Positions 36,679-46,520 are shown, counted from the first letter of the stretch. The stretch is 64,000 nt of DNA from Shewanella indica (GCF_002836975.1 NZ_NIJK01000003.1:1-64000), one strand, 5' to 3'. Program-made: numbers and translations. The notes: generated by a model from the letters alone, not told the origin.

Positions 36679-38316
36679 ATGACACATTTGACTCAATCTG
36701 CTACCTGGCAGACTCTCAAGGCGATGAGTGCAGATCTGCCTCACATGCGTGAACTCTTTGCCGAAAACCCGCAGCGCTTTGATCAACTGTCGATTAAAGA
36801 TTGTGGACTGCTGTTGGATTACTCCAAGAACCGCCTCACTGAGGCCGTTCTGCAGGAGTTACTCAAGCTCGCCCAAGAAGCCGGACTTGAACAAAAAATA
36901 GCAGCTATGTTTGCCGGTGAAGCAATCAATACCACAGAGCGACGTGCTGTGTTGCACACAGCCCTGAGAGCTCCGGCCGATGCAGATATTCGTGTCGATG
37001 GCGTCAATGTGGTCCCTGAAATTCAGCAAACCCTGGCTCAAATGGAGACTTTTGTCGAGTCGCTCTATTCAGGTCAGTGGCGCGGCTATACCGGCAAGAA
37101 AATCACAGATCTTATCTCCATCGGAATTGGCGGTTCCTTCCTCGGCCCCAAGATTATCTCCGAGGCTCTGCGTCCCTATTGGAACGGTAAACTCCAATGC
37201 CACTTCGTCGCCAATGTCGATGGCACAGCCATCACTGAAAAACTGAAGGAGCTGGATCCTGAAACCACCCTGTTCCTGATGTCGTCAAAGTCTTTTGGCA
37301 CCCAGGAAACCCTGACCAACACCCTCAGCGCCAAAGAATGGTTCCTGGCCAAAGGCGGTTCACAGCAGGATATAAGCAAGCACTTTGCGGCCATTACCTC
37401 CAATGTTGCCAAGGCAACGGCGTTTGGCATAGATGAAGACAACATCTTCCCAATGTGGGATTGGGTTGGCGGACGCTATTCTCTCTGGTCGGCCATAGGT
37501 TTGCCCATAGCCGCCCTGATAGGCATGGATAACTTCAAGGCATTGTTGGCCGGCGCCAGAGCAATGGATGTACATTTCGCATCCAGACCTCTTGAGCAGA
37601 ATATGCCGGTGATCATGGGTCTGCTCTCTGTATGGTACAACAATTTCTTCAATGCCCAGTCCCACGTGGTGTTGACCTATGATCACTACCTCAGAGGGCT
37701 TCCGGCTTATTTCCAACAGCTGGATATGGAGAGTAACGGCAAGTCCGTCACTCTGGACGGCGATTCGGTGGATTACAGCACAGGGCCGGTTATTTGGGGC
37801 GGAGAAGGCACCAATGGCCAACACGCCTACCACCAGCTGTTGCACCAAGGTACGGCATTGATCCCGGCTGACTTTATTCTGCCGCTGCAAAGCCATAATC
37901 CTATCGGTGAGCATCACGCTCAGCTGGCATCCAACTGTTTTGGTCAGACCCAGGCGCTGATGCAGGGACGAACCTTTGATGAAGCCTTGGCCGAACTGGC
38001 CGACAGCCCACTCTCAGAAGCTGAGAAACAGCTTATTGCCAAACATAAGGTTATGGAAGGTAACAAGCCGAGCAATACCCTGTTGATGGACAAGTTGACC
38101 CCACTTACCCTGGGCGCCTTGATTGCTCTCTACGAGCACAGAACCTTGGTTCAGGGTGCTATCTGGGATATCAACTCATTCGATCAATGGGGAGTTGAGC
38201 TGGGTAAAACGCTGGGAAATGAAGTGCTGTCGCGTATTGGTGCAGAACAAGATAGTCAGGATCTGGATGCTTCCAGCAATGCTCTGATCAACCTCTTTAG
38301 AAAAGCTAAAATATAG
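36679..38316 (+). CDS. pgi: glucose-6-phosphate isomerase
   Basis: 545 aa (E. coli 549). It interconverts glucose 6-P and fructose 6-P. Signatures: [19 protein letters not shown] near 153, [14 protein letters not shown] near 208, [16 protein letters not shown] near 271, [11 protein letters not shown] near 352, [17 protein letters not shown] near 375 with catalytic Glu and His, and [20 protein letters not shown] sequence near 500 with the catalytic Lys. It is second in the tal-pgi operon; terminator at 38339. Confidence 0.97.
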   Translation: MTHLTQSATWQTLKAMSADLPHMRELFAENPQRFDQLSIKDCGLLLDYSKNRLTEAVLQELLKLAQEAGLEQKIAAMFAGEAINTTERRAVLHTALRAPADADIRVDGVNVVPEIQQTLAQMETFVESLYSGQWRGYTGKKITDLISIGIGGSFLGPKIISEALRPYWNGKLQCHFVANVDGTAITEKLKELDPETTLFLMSSKSFGTQETLTNTLSAKEWFLAKGGSQQDISKHFAAITSNVAKATAFGIDEDNIFPMWDWVGGRYSLWSAIGLPIAALIGMDNFKALLAGARAMDVHFASRPLEQNMPVIMGLLSVWYNNFFNAQSHVVLTYDHYLRGLPAYFQQLDMESNGKSVTLDGDSVDYSTGPVIWGGEGTNGQHAYHQLLHQGTALIPADFILPLQSHNPIGEHHAQLASNCFGQTQALMQGRTFDEALAELADSPLSEAEKQLIAKHKVMEGNKPSNTLLMDKLTPLTLGALIALYEHRTLVQGAIWDINSFDQWGVELGKTLGNEVLSRIGAEQDSQDLDASSNALINLFRKAKI

Positions 38317-38338
38317 CCTTTTCAGCTTAAAAATCAAT

Positions 38339-38372
38339 AAATACCAGCCAACTCCACTGGCTGGTATTTTTT
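38339..38372 (+). terminator. tal-pgi terminator
   Basis: AATACCAGCCA-ACTCCAC-TGGCTGGTATTTTTTTG, long stem with a seven-T run. Confidence 0.85.
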
Positions 38373-38505
38373 TGCCCGCCATCTTGTCTATACACCTTCA
38401 TCAAAGCATCATCCAACTTTAACAAAATAGAAACATTATTCTTGCACCCTGTTTGCCAAGTATGATATTTAAGTGTTGATAAAACATACAACAAAGGAGG
38501 TTGCC

Positions 38506-38688
38506 ATGGATCGTTTGGATTATGGTAGTGCGCTAGATGAAGTCGTTGAAAGACCAAGCCGCTCTCGAAGCTCCAGCAAGAAGCGCAAATGGCGAGAGAT
38601 TGAAGCACTGAAAGACAAACATCGCCTGCTGAAGGAGTTACAGGAGATAGACAGCAGTTTTAATTATGATATCGACAGCCTCCTCTGA
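38506..38688 (+). CDS. DUF3545 family small protein
   Basis: 60 aa behind AAAGGAGG, a very strong ribosome-binding site. Layout: acidic N terminus with LDYGSALDEVVERP, a basic Ser/Arg/Lys stretch (SRSRSSSKKRKWREIE), a charged helix (ALKDKHRLLKELQEID), and an acidic tail. This matches the DUF3545 family of Shewanella and relatives; function unknown. The basic patch could contact nucleic acid, but that is a guess. Single gene with its own terminator. Confidence 0.8.
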   Translation: MDRLDYGSALDEVVERPSRSRSSSKKRKWREIEALKDKHRLLKELQEIDSSFNYDIDSLL

Positions 38689-38702
38689 ATATGAGAGACA
38701 TT

Positions 38703-38731
38703 AAAAAAAGAGCGCTTGGCGCTCTTTTTTG
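38703..38731 (+). terminator. DUF3545 gene terminator
   Basis: AAAAAAAGAGCGC-TTG-GCGCTCTTTTTT, stem of 8 bp with flanking A and T runs. Confidence 0.85.
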
Positions 38732-38776
38732 TTAATCGCTGACGAGTGTGACACGGATTTCTAAACACTACCAAAA

Positions 38777-39319
38777 TTATCTATCGGCAGTATGAATGTA
38801 GTTTCTCAACTCATCAAACAACTGGTTATCATCGCTGCTGAACAAAGGATCCTCTATCAACTTCAATTCACACATACTTTGGATCTTCTGCCAGTCCTCA
38901 TCCTGCAAGCTCTTGGCAAGCAGAGGAAAAATTTCCCGCTCCTCGTATAGCATGTGCTTCTCTTGCAAATCCACATACTCTTTTAATTCAGTAACCAATT
39001 TTTCCTTGGCCACGACGACATCGTTGAGAATAAGGTTAAGGGTCGCCATCAAGGTTGATGAGGCATCAATCAGCTTTTGATGTTCCTGTTCAAGGCGCCT
39101 GGTCGGCTCGGTACGGCTTTCCTTGATAAGAAAGTAGTCGTAAATGATATCTTCTAGCGGATGATGGCTATGTTCAGCATAGCCCTGCATGTACTCAACA
39201 ACATCCCGTACCAGATTAAAATTGACATGCTCACCTTCGGCCAGCTTCTGGTATTTCCCCTTTAGCAACTTCAGCAATATGGCAATATGCTTATGGTCAT
39301 TCATCAATCTTTGCAGCAT
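38777..39319 (-). CDS. hemerythrin-domain protein
   Basis: 180 aa, a four-helix hemerythrin HHE domain. Metal ligands: NDHKHIAILLK (His near residue 8), YAEHSHHPLEDIIY (His-His-x3-Glu near 45), LEQEHQKLI (His near 73), EKHMLYEEREIFPLL (His and Glu near 118). Such proteins carry a di-iron centre and are linked to O2, NO or iron-sulfur repair. ATG 39319 with GGAG upstream is chosen. It stands alone between DUF3545 and a signalling pair; the ligand cannot be told from sequence. Confidence 0.87.
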   Translation of the reverse strand: MLQRLMNDHKHIAILLKLLKGKYQKLAEGEHVNFNLVRDVVEYMQGYAEHSHHPLEDIIYDYFLIKESRTEPTRRLEQEHQKLIDASSTLMATLNLILNDVVVAKEKLVTELKEYVDLQEKHMLYEEREIFPLLAKSLQDEDWQKIQSMCELKLIEDPLFSSDDNQLFDELRNYIHTADR

Positions 39320-39557
39320 AGGGCACTCCATCTTAAGTCGGGCCTTTCTAGGTAATAGTAGTAAACAGGCCAAAGATTACTCAATACTAACCATAGATGT
39401 TTTCCTGGGACATGATAAAGATCAAGGAAAATAACCTTCTAAATCAACAATTCATAAATTAGCGATAAATACAACACCTATTCTCTAACCACTGTTTGTC
39501 CAGTGAGGCTATCCGGCCATACTGTTATTGGCTCTTATCCAAGCTTTAGCAAGCATA

Positions 39558-40655
39558 TCAACCCCGCAGACTTTCCTCCATCATCGCCAACATTCCTTTG
39601 AGAGAACTGCGGATACGATTAAATGCCTCACCGGCAGAGCTGGCTTCACGCAGGTGCCGCTCGACCATTGAGGTAAAGTAACTCTCCTGCTCTTCTGTCA
39701 TGTCCAGCACATGAAAGCTGCTGCGAATTTCAGTAGTGATCCCAGATAAGGTATCGCAAAAGCGTTGATCCTGTTGCTGCATGGAATCACCCAGTTGTTT
39801 CATCAACAGGTGCAACCTATCCATCACCCGACGCAGCATCTGTTGGCGCTCTATATCCAATACCCTGGCCTCCAATCCTTCGACCACAACGGCAATCACG
39901 TCCCTGAGTCGGCCGTACAACACCTCATCCTCGACCGGCATATTCTTGATCAAGAATGACACATGCTTGTCGTTGCACATGGTTCGATTACCAAAGTCAT
40001 ATAGGCGTCCCTGTTTGTCCAAAAGCTCGAAAATATTGGCTTCTATCGGGCTTATCTGGGTGTTGTCCGGCACAAAATACTCGGCGCTGTCTGTGCGTAT
40101 TTTCAGACAGGTATTGAGGTTGAGCTGACTCATCAGTTCAAAAAAAGCATCGGCAAGAGCACGGTAGTTGCTGCAAAGAAAACACTGGCGGAAGAACTGC
40201 AACACACAGCCATATTGGGACGATTCACTCATGGACTGAAACGCCATGTTTCTTGACATGGACTCAGCCTGCATCAGAGACTGTTTGCGCTGCTGATATT
40301 GCGCCACACTGCGAACCTTGGCCAACAGCTCTTTCAGCTCAAAGGGTTTGGCGATGAAATCCACCGCCCCGGCCTCATAGGCTTTAAGACGCTCATTAAG
40401 GGTATTCATACCGGAAACAAATACCACTGACGCCTCCCGCCCCTGTGATTGCAAGTGAGCACAGAGGTCCACACCGCTGGAATCCGGTAGATTGATATCC
40501 ATCAGGATGATTTCAGGTGTCGCCGACTCCAACGCCGACAAATAAGCAGCTGCCGAGTCGAAAACTTGGACTGAGTAGTCATCCTGCAAGACTTCCTCTA
40601 TCAAAGCCAGATAATCAAGATCATCATCCACCACCCAGACAGTTAAATTGTCCAT
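39558..40655 (-). CDS. response regulator with an uncharacterised C-terminal region
   Basis: 365 aa. Receiver domain 1-120: VVDDDLDY (acidic pocket), ILMDINLPDSSGVDL (phosphoacceptor Asp near 53), VFVSGM, and DFIAKPFELKELL (Lys near 105). The remaining ~245 residues match no output domain I know: a middle part rich in cysteine (GCVLQFFRQCFLCSNY, LNTCLKI) and a long helical C terminus. It starts inside the end of the sensor kinase gene (13-bp overlap), so the two are translationally coupled. No DNA-binding motif is visible; protein-protein output is likely. Confidence 0.85.
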   Translation of the reverse strand: MDNLTVWVVDDDLDYLALIEEVLQDDYSVQVFDSAAAYLSALESATPEIILMDINLPDSSGVDLCAHLQSQGREASVVFVSGMNTLNERLKAYEAGAVDFIAKPFELKELLAKVRSVAQYQQRKQSLMQAESMSRNMAFQSMSESSQYGCVLQFFRQCFLCSNYRALADAFFELMSQLNLNTCLKIRTDSAEYFVPDNTQISPIEANIFELLDKQGRLYDFGNRTMCNDKHVSFLIKNMPVEDEVLYGRLRDVIAVVVEGLEARVLDIERQQMLRRVMDRLHLLMKQLGDSMQQQDQRFCDTLSGITTEIRSSFHVLDMTEEQESYFTSMVERHLREASSAGEAFNRIRSSLKGMLAMMEESLRG

Positions 40656-42652
40656 AAATCTCCCTTACTGTCATCAGCAAACCTAATTCCCACCTGCTTG
40701 AGTGCCAGAGTCAGTCCTGTCAGATCAAAGGGTTTATGCAGTACCGGAAACGGCATCTCATCGGCGCTGGAAATACCTATGTTCTGGATAAAGCCGGAGA
40801 TCAGCAACACCAGCAGAGAGTGTTTAACATTGAGTTTTTGTGCCAGTTCATAGCCGTTGATACCACCAGGCATCAACACATCTGTGATAAGGAGCTCGGC
40901 ATCACAACGCTGCTGCTCGTAACGTTGCAACACTGTGATGGGGTCGTGGAACAACTCCACTTCAATCCCCAGTAAATCGCAATAGTCAGCCATCACCGCC
41001 AACATCTCCGGCTCATCATCCACTACGATTGCCTTCAAAGGCCGCCGCACCCTGGGCACTTCACTTGTGTAGGAGCCAAGCTGAGGTTCAAGGGTCAGTT
41101 TTCGACTCTGCGGAAACCATAATCTGAACTCAGTGCCACTCGACCCCGTATTCAGGATGGCGATATAACCCTTGGAACGTTTAACAAAACCGTACACCAT
41201 AGCCAGTCCAAGACCTGTGCCCTTACTCTTGTCCTTGGTGGTAAAAAATGGGTCGAATACCTTGTCCTGAAAGGCTTTTGGAATACCACTGCCACCATCA
41301 ATCACACTGATCCATACATAATGCCCGGGCTCCACCCGGGTCTTGCCTATGGCGATCCCGGGCAGATAACCACTCAAGTAGCAACTGCCGGTACGGATCT
41401 TGAGCTCTCCCTTGCCCTCCATGGCATCGCGGCCATTGAGCAGCAGATTCAATAAGGCGTCTTCCAGATCGCCTTTGTCGAGCATCACAGGCTTGTTATC
41501 CGGTGCCAGCTCAATACTCAAGGTTATTTGACTGGTCAAGGACTTGGCAAACAACTCCTGCAAACCTTCAATCACCTCATTGACCTGGCAAGGCTCGGCA
41601 TTGAACTGTTCCTGGCGCGAAAACGACAACAGTCTGCGGGTCAAATCTGTGCCTCGCTGGCAGGCCTTAAAGGCGGTATTGAGGTATTTTTCAGCTTTGG
41701 GATCAGAGACTTTAAGCTGCATTAACTCCAGGTTGCCCTTCAATACCCCGAGAATATTGTTGAAGTCGTGGGCTATGCCGCCGACCAGCTCCCCTATGGC
41801 CTGCATCTTCTGGGTTCTGGCCACGGCCTGTTGCAACTGATGCTGCTCGCTGTAATCGCGACCTATTACGGCGTATATACGCCGACTTCGGGAAATACAG
41901 TAACAGTTGAGATGTAATAACTCCCTGCCGCCATCGCCTTTATGACACCAAAGCTCCCCGCTATAACAGCCCTTGCAGCGCAACTGCTCTTTGAAGGAGT
42001 CACTTTCTTCGCCTTCAAACAACAGGCCGGTTAAATTGGCGCCAACCAACTCCCGGTTGGCATATAAGGTCACAGCCGTGGCCGCCGGGTTGGCGTAAAG
42101 GATAAGTTCTCGCTCAGGTTCGAGACTAAATAGCAGTAATAAACTGTCGGCACCGTCTACAACGGCCTTGAAGCAGAGTTCATCCTCTGCCGACTGTGAT
42201 GAACTACGGCTGAGTTGACATTGATAGATGGCCCCCACCAAGGGGCCGATATTGGCCTGACATGCAGCCAAAGACTCAAACCAACCGGGAGCCGATGAAT
42301 GGAAAAACAACAATAGTTCTGAATTTTTGATGGGCCAGACAGTAAACTTCTGCCATTGATGAAGCTCTTGTTGGCTCGCTTCTTTAGCCCATTGATTAAC
42401 ACTGCTCCAAAGTGTCAGATAGATAACCGGATCCCGACACCAGCAGGTGACTGATTCCGACATATCATTGGCACCCAATTCTGAGCGTTCCACCATCAAC
42501 AAAGCCTCTGCCCCTGAGGCATGTACCAGGGTCTGACACAGGGCTGGCAATACATCCTGTCCCCGGGTCAAACCCAATTGCAATTTAGCCAGTTCAATCA
42601 ACAGTCGAGACCAATCGCCAGGGAATTCGGTTTGAGCCGCAGAGGAAAACAC
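40643..42652 (-). CDS. hybrid sensor histidine kinase (PAS-like, HisKA, ATPase, receiver)
   Basis: 669 aa without membrane segments, so cytoplasmic. N-terminal GAF-like sensing part (1-150), a PAS-like domain (about 165-275, NPAATAVTLYANRELVGANLTG region), HisKA with phosphoacceptor His in ELVGGIAHDFNNILGV near 295, and HATPase boxes ALLNLLLNGRDAM, DGGSGIP and GTGLGLAMVYGFVKRS. A C-terminal receiver has VVDDEPEML, ITDVLMPGGINGYEL and LHKPFD. The kinase class resembles those with the HDFNN motif. It is the partner of the downstream regulator. The signal is unknown. Confidence 0.9.
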   Translation of the reverse strand: MFSSAAQTEFPGDWSRLLIELAKLQLGLTRGQDVLPALCQTLVHASGAEALLMVERSELGANDMSESVTCWCRDPVIYLTLWSSVNQWAKEASQQELHQWQKFTVWPIKNSELLLFFHSSAPGWFESLAACQANIGPLVGAIYQCQLSRSSSQSAEDELCFKAVVDGADSLLLLFSLEPERELILYANPAATAVTLYANRELVGANLTGLLFEGEESDSFKEQLRCKGCYSGELWCHKGDGGRELLHLNCYCISRSRRIYAVIGRDYSEQHQLQQAVARTQKMQAIGELVGGIAHDFNNILGVLKGNLELMQLKVSDPKAEKYLNTAFKACQRGTDLTRRLLSFSRQEQFNAEPCQVNEVIEGLQELFAKSLTSQITLSIELAPDNKPVMLDKGDLEDALLNLLLNGRDAMEGKGELKIRTGSCYLSGYLPGIAIGKTRVEPGHYVWISVIDGGSGIPKAFQDKVFDPFFTTKDKSKGTGLGLAMVYGFVKRSKGYIAILNTGSSGTEFRLWFPQSRKLTLEPQLGSYTSEVPRVRRPLKAIVVDDEPEMLAVMADYCDLLGIEVELFHDPITVLQRYEQQRCDAELLITDVLMPGGINGYELAQKLNVKHSLLVLLISGFIQNIGISSADEMPFPVLHKPFDLTGLTLALKQVGIRFADDSKGDLWTI

Positions 42653-42750
42653 GTTAAAGTCCCTTTCCGTTGTTTTTCAGTCATTCAAGCATAGACAAGT
42701 TTGCAATATTAGCGACTTATCCAGCTTGCCAAATATATAGAGAGGCCTGG

Positions 42751-43605
42751 GTGACGAGTCAGGAAAGATGGGTTGGAGCCCATGTCAGCGCCCAAGGTGG
42801 TGTGGAAAATGCTCCGCTCAATGCCCACAAGATAGGGGCCAGTGCCTTTGCACTGTTTACCAAGAATCAACGACGCTGGCAGGCAGCAGCTTTAACCGAG
42901 CATTCCATCGCCGCCTTTCAGGAAAACTGCCAACAGTTGGGCTTCAGACCCGAGGCGATTCTGCCCCACGACAGCTATCTGATTAACCTGGGACATCCGG
43001 ATCCCTTGCTGCTGGAAAAATCCCGCGACGCCTTTGTCGATGAGATGCTTCGCTGCAAACAATTGGGATTAACCTTGCTGAACTTTCATCCCGGCAGCCA
43101 CTTGCGACAGATAAGCGAGAACCACTGTCTGCGTAACATCAGCGATTCAATCAACCTCGCATTGACAGCTTGTGATGGTGTTTGTGCCGTCATCGAAAAT
43201 ACCGCAGGACAAGGCTCCAACCTGGGACACAGCTTTGAACAACTGGCGCAGATCATAGACGGGGTTGAGGATAAATCCCGAGTCGGCGTTTGCCTGGATA
43301 CCGCCCATATGTTTGCCGCAGGTTACGACATTCGTACTCAGGAAAGCTGCCGGGAAAGCTTTGACGCCTTTGGCCGTATCGTGGGCTTTCAATACCTCAA
43401 GGGCATGCACCTCAACGACAGCAAGACGGGACTCGGCAGTCGGGTCGACCGCCACGACTCCTTGGGCATGGGCGAAATAGGCAAAACCGCTTTCGAGTAT
43501 ATTCTCGGCCACCCCGCCACCAAGGGGATCCCCTTGGTATTGGAAACCATACGCCCGGAGATCTGGCCCGAAGAAATTGCCTGGCTGAAAAGCCTTAGCC
43601 GCTGA
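42751..43605 (+). CDS. nfo: endonuclease IV (AP endonuclease)
   Basis: 284 aa from GTG 42751 (E. coli 285). It cuts DNA 5' of abasic sites. The three-zinc site is complete: GAHVSAQGG (His), [20 protein letters not shown] (Glu), [13 protein letters not shown] (Asp, His), GMHLNDSK (His, Asp), [10 protein letters not shown] (Asp, His) and VLETIRPE (Glu). GTG 42751 with GAGAGG upstream gives [13 protein letters not shown]; the ATG at 42768 is out of frame, and the longer frame adds ~27 unmatched residues. Single gene, convergent with tpx. Confidence 0.94.
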   Translation: MTSQERWVGAHVSAQGGVENAPLNAHKIGASAFALFTKNQRRWQAAALTEHSIAAFQENCQQLGFRPEAILPHDSYLINLGHPDPLLLEKSRDAFVDEMLRCKQLGLTLLNFHPGSHLRQISENHCLRNISDSINLALTACDGVCAVIENTAGQGSNLGHSFEQLAQIIDGVEDKSRVGVCLDTAHMFAAGYDIRTQESCRESFDAFGRIVGFQYLKGMHLNDSKTGLGSRVDRHDSLGMGEIGKTAFEYILGHPATKGIPLVLETIRPEIWPEEIAWLKSLSR

Positions 43606-43650
43606 CCCCAAGCCAGCGCCAAAGGGCTGCAACACATGGCGTGCTTAGCC

Positions 43651-44247
43651 TTATGTTTGTCCCTGGCTGATTTCTTTCAAGGCCTTGAGCGCCGCATCGT
43701 AATCTGGATGGTGAGACACATCCTTCACCAACTCACGGTATTTGAGCTGGCCATTGGCATCTATGATAAATATCGCTCTGGCCAGCAAGCCTCGGTTAGG
43801 GATCAGCAGACCATATTTATTACCAAAGTCGCGCCAGACTGAGTCTGACAATACCTTGATTTTATCGATATTCTCCACCTTGCAGAAACGTTTTTGGGCA
43901 AAGGGTAAGTCTTCACTGACGGTCAACATGACCACTGAATCATCAAACTTGCTGAACTCTTTATTGAACCTCTTGGTCTGCAGGGCACAGACGCCGGTAT
44001 CCAGACTGGGAACTGCGCTGATAAGTACTGTCTTACCCTTGAAGTCACTTAAAGTCACCGGGGAAAACTTGTCATCCACCACCTTAAACCCTGGAGCAAG
44101 CTGGTTAAGCTCGGGCAATTTGCCCATCAGAGTGACACTCTGGCCCCCCATTCTGACCTCGGCGGCCACTTTCCCTTCTGCCGCCATAGTCGTGGCACTT
44201 GCCAAGGTCAATGCACACACAACACTCCACTTTGTCAGTTGCAACAT
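43651..44247 (-). CDS. tpx: exported thiol peroxidase (Tpx type)
   Basis: 198 aa, about 30 longer than E. coli Tpx; the extra N terminus is a Sec signal peptide (LTKWSVVCALTLASATTMAA). Atypical 2-Cys peroxiredoxin: peroxidatic Cys in SLDTGVCALQTKRFN near 94, resolving Cys in KRFCKVENIDK near 128. An earlier typical segment is VTLMGKLPELNQLAPGF near 38. Normal Tpx is cytoplasmic and recycled by thioredoxin; a periplasmic form needs another reductant. ATG 44247 with GAGAGAG upstream. Single gene. Confidence 0.9.
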   Translation of the reverse strand: MLQLTKWSVVCALTLASATTMAAEGKVAAEVRMGGQSVTLMGKLPELNQLAPGFKVVDDKFSPVTLSDFKGKTVLISAVPSLDTGVCALQTKRFNKEFSKFDDSVVMLTVSEDLPFAQKRFCKVENIDKIKVLSDSVWRDFGNKYGLLIPNRGLLARAIFIIDANGQLKYRELVKDVSHHPDYDAALKALKEISQGQT

Positions 44248-44315
44248 AGTTTTCTCTCTCGCTCCAGCTTTAAATTCACCCTGGCTAATATAGCGCATTA
44301 TCCGGACACAGGTAC

Positions 44316-44343
44316 AAAAAGACCGGCATCTGCCGGTCTTCTT
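44316..44343 (-). terminator. mscS terminator
   Basis: Minus strand: AAGACCGGC-AGAT-GCCGGTCTTTTTG, located directly after the mscS stop. Confidence 0.8.
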
Positions 44344-44351
44344 CTAAGAGC

Positions 44352-45176
44352 TTACTTGGATGGCAGCTCTTTGACATGCAGATCCATCTGAGGATATGGA
44401 ATGCCAATACCGTTTTCGTCCAGAGACTGTTTAATCTGCTCCATCAGTTCGAAGTAGACACTCCAGTAATCCGCAGACTTCACCCAAGGGCGAACCACGT
44501 AATTAACCGAAGAGTCAGCCAGAGTGTGCAGACCCACTGTATAGCCAGGCTCTTTCAGCACTTTCTCGTGATTATCGAGAATGCTTGTCAGTATTTGCTT
44601 GGTATGACGGATATCAGCATCGTAAGAAACCCCGATCACCAGATCGATACGGCGCTTGTCCATAGCAGAGTAGTTGGTAATGCTACCGTTCATGATAGTG
44701 GAGTTAGGCACTATGATGACCTTGTTATCCGGCGTTTTCAGACGGGTAGAGAAGATGGTGATTTCATCTACAGTACCGGCAACACCTGCGGCTTCAACAT
44801 AGTCACCCACACGGCAAGGGCGGAACAGTACCATCAAGACACCGGCGGCAAAGTTGGACAGTGAGCCCTGCAGTGCCAAGCCCACGGCCAAACCGGCAGC
44901 ACCGAGAACCGCAACCAGAGAGGCTGTCTGAATACCTAGCTGCCCCAAGGTAGCGATAACGGTAAATACAAACACCACAGCCCAAGCCATATTGGCAACA
45001 AAGGAAACCACTGTCTGATCTATCTTGCGCTTGCCCAACATTTTGGCCGTGACTTTCTTGGCCACATTGGACAAATACTTACCGACAAAGAAAATGACAA
45101 TGGCAAGCAGTATCTTGATGCCATAGGCCGCGATTAACTCGGGCGCTTGTTTGAACAGCCCTTCGAGATTTTCCAT
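44352..45176 (-). CDS. mscS: small-conductance mechanosensitive channel MscS
   Basis: 274 aa (E. coli 286). Three membrane helices; the pore helix TM3 reads SLVAVLGAAGLAVGLALQGSLSNFAAG (in part; near 85-110), with the Gly/Ala packing of MscS. The beta domain has FRPCRVGDYVEAAGVAGTVDEI and VPNSTIMNGSITNYS. It opens on membrane tension to release solutes during osmotic downshock. It follows the OmpA-like gene by 30 bp and may be co-transcribed. Confidence 0.94.
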   Translation of the reverse strand: MENLEGLFKQAPELIAAYGIKILLAIVIFFVGKYLSNVAKKVTAKMLGKRKIDQTVVSFVANMAWAVVFVFTVIATLGQLGIQTASLVAVLGAAGLAVGLALQGSLSNFAAGVLMVLFRPCRVGDYVEAAGVAGTVDEITIFSTRLKTPDNKVIIVPNSTIMNGSITNYSAMDKRRIDLVIGVSYDADIRHTKQILTSILDNHEKVLKEPGYTVGLHTLADSSVNYVVRPWVKSADYWSVYFELMEQIKQSLDENGIGIPYPQMDLHVKELPSK

Positions 45177-45206
45177 TAAAATACTCCCTTAAAAACCTTA
45201 TTTAAC

Positions 45207-45782
45207 TTACTTTTTTAAATCGACCACAAACTCAACCCTGCGGTTAAGGCTGCGACCCGAGACACTGGTATTATCGGCGGCAGGCTGCTTGCTGCCATAT
45301 CCGTGAGTACTGAATTGCGCCCCCGGAAAACCATAATCCTCAATCAGCACCATTTTGGCACTTTCGGCCCTGGCTTCGGACAAAGGTTGATTTATGGCAT
45401 CTGAACCGCTGATGTCGGCATGTCCTTCAATATGCAAGTTTACCTTATATTGATGAAGAAATGCTTTCATTCTGGCAAGTTGCGGCCACTGAGCCAGGGG
45501 GATCTGCGCCGAACCCAAGTCGAAATACAGCCTTACTGGCTTGGCTGTACCGCAATTTTGGGGATAGACGTCACCTGACGTTGTAGGTAAACAGATATCC
45601 GTCAGGGAGGGGGCTTTGTCCAAGACACAACCATTGGCGCTCACGGGTGCCTGTGTCGGGGTATCGGGACAGGCATCTTTTGCATCAGGGACACCGTCAC
45701 CGTCAGAATCTTCCCAGGCAAACACAACGCTGCTCAGCAACAGCAGAGGAATCCCCCCCGCCAAGCCCAAATAACGGTTCAC
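45207..45782 (-). CDS. OmpA-like periplasmic/outer-membrane protein without barrel
   Basis: 191 aa. Signal peptide (MNRYLGLAGGIPLLLLSSVVFA), a single thrombospondin-3-like Ca-binding repeat directly after it (DSDGDGVPDAKDACPDTP), and a C-terminal OmpA/MotB domain (VRLYFDLGSAQIP, LHIEGHADISGSDAIN, LSEARAESAKMVL, GYGSKQPAADN, NRRVEFVV). There is no barrel and no lipobox. It is likely a peptidoglycan-binding envelope protein, a stripped version of the OmpA-family protein at 34342. Confidence 0.85.
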   Translation of the reverse strand: MNRYLGLAGGIPLLLLSSVVFAWEDSDGDGVPDAKDACPDTPTQAPVSANGCVLDKAPSLTDICLPTTSGDVYPQNCGTAKPVRLYFDLGSAQIPLAQWPQLARMKAFLHQYKVNLHIEGHADISGSDAINQPLSEARAESAKMVLIEDYGFPGAQFSTHGYGSKQPAADNTSVSGRSLNRRVEFVVDLKK

Positions 45783-45952
45783 TCAGGCCTCCCTAACTAT
45801 CAATCCTTCATCTGTATAGATGAGTTCCAGGCAGAACACAATCCGCCGCCGGTTTACCTGGCTTTAGTGCGCCAAGTCACAAGTCACCGGCTAACACATT
45901 GTATAATCGTCTTTAATTTTAGCCAAGATAAACCAGTATCTGCGGTAGTAAG

Positions 45953-46495
45953 TTGCTACAGCAGCTGAAATCTTCTGCATATAGTTACCTTTTTATAAAA
46001 CACCTTGATGGGCCGATAGACTTGAGCCACAAGCAGTAATAGAGCCCGTTAAACAAAAGGTTGTAGCAAAAGAAGCTCCCAGAATACCGGCTTCGATAAA
46101 AAAGCGTTGAACAAACTGGTTTCCAGCGCCAAGGCAATAGCGGGAACCGTCACCCAAATGAGTCGGCCTTCCCCCAAGGGTATGCAATAACCTGAGTCCA
46201 ATACCACGCGCATCACGGTTATTGCCGTAAAACCGCTTAAACCCCCGGGTTGTACAAGTAGTTCCACTCAATGGCATAAGACTTAAGAAAACACTCACGC
46301 CTGTCACTGTGTCCACAGAACTGCCCTTGGTCCAAGAGGCAATGTGTAAGGGGGAAATTGCTGGCCGTAAAACTGGATTTTGAACTAGACGGCTGGCAGG
46401 CCAATGTGTATGTACTTCAGTCATCGGTCAGCCAGATATCCAGAGTCAATGTCAGAATGCGGCAACTGCTGCGCGAACGGCTTAAAAAACAATAA
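45953..46495 (+). pseudogene. decayed gene of unknown family
   Basis: Coding-like segments run in sequence on the plus strand but in changing frames: 45953-46039 (LLQQLKSSAYSYLF), 46089-46250 (FDKKALNKLVSSAKAIAG, with one stop at 46188), 46252-46350 (VVPLNGIRLKKTLTPVTVS) and 46355-46495 (AVKLDFELDGWQANVYVLQ, ending RERLKKQ-stop). A terminator follows the last stop immediately, as for a real gene. At least two frameshifts and one nonsense codon break it. I do not recognise the family. The 143-codon frame on the other strand (45993-46424) is a shadow. Confidence 0.55.
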
Positions 46496-46520
46496 AGCGG
46501 CTTTGCGCCGCTTTATTCCG
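46493..46520. terminator. terminator after the decayed gene
   Basis: AATAAAGCGGC-TTTGC-GCCGCTTTATT: palindromic stem, moderately T-rich on both sides. Confidence 0.65.

Noticed and set aside
45993..46424. 143-codon minus-strand frame
   Set aside because: It is antisense to the plus-strand decayed gene; composition is unlike a real protein and there is no start signal.
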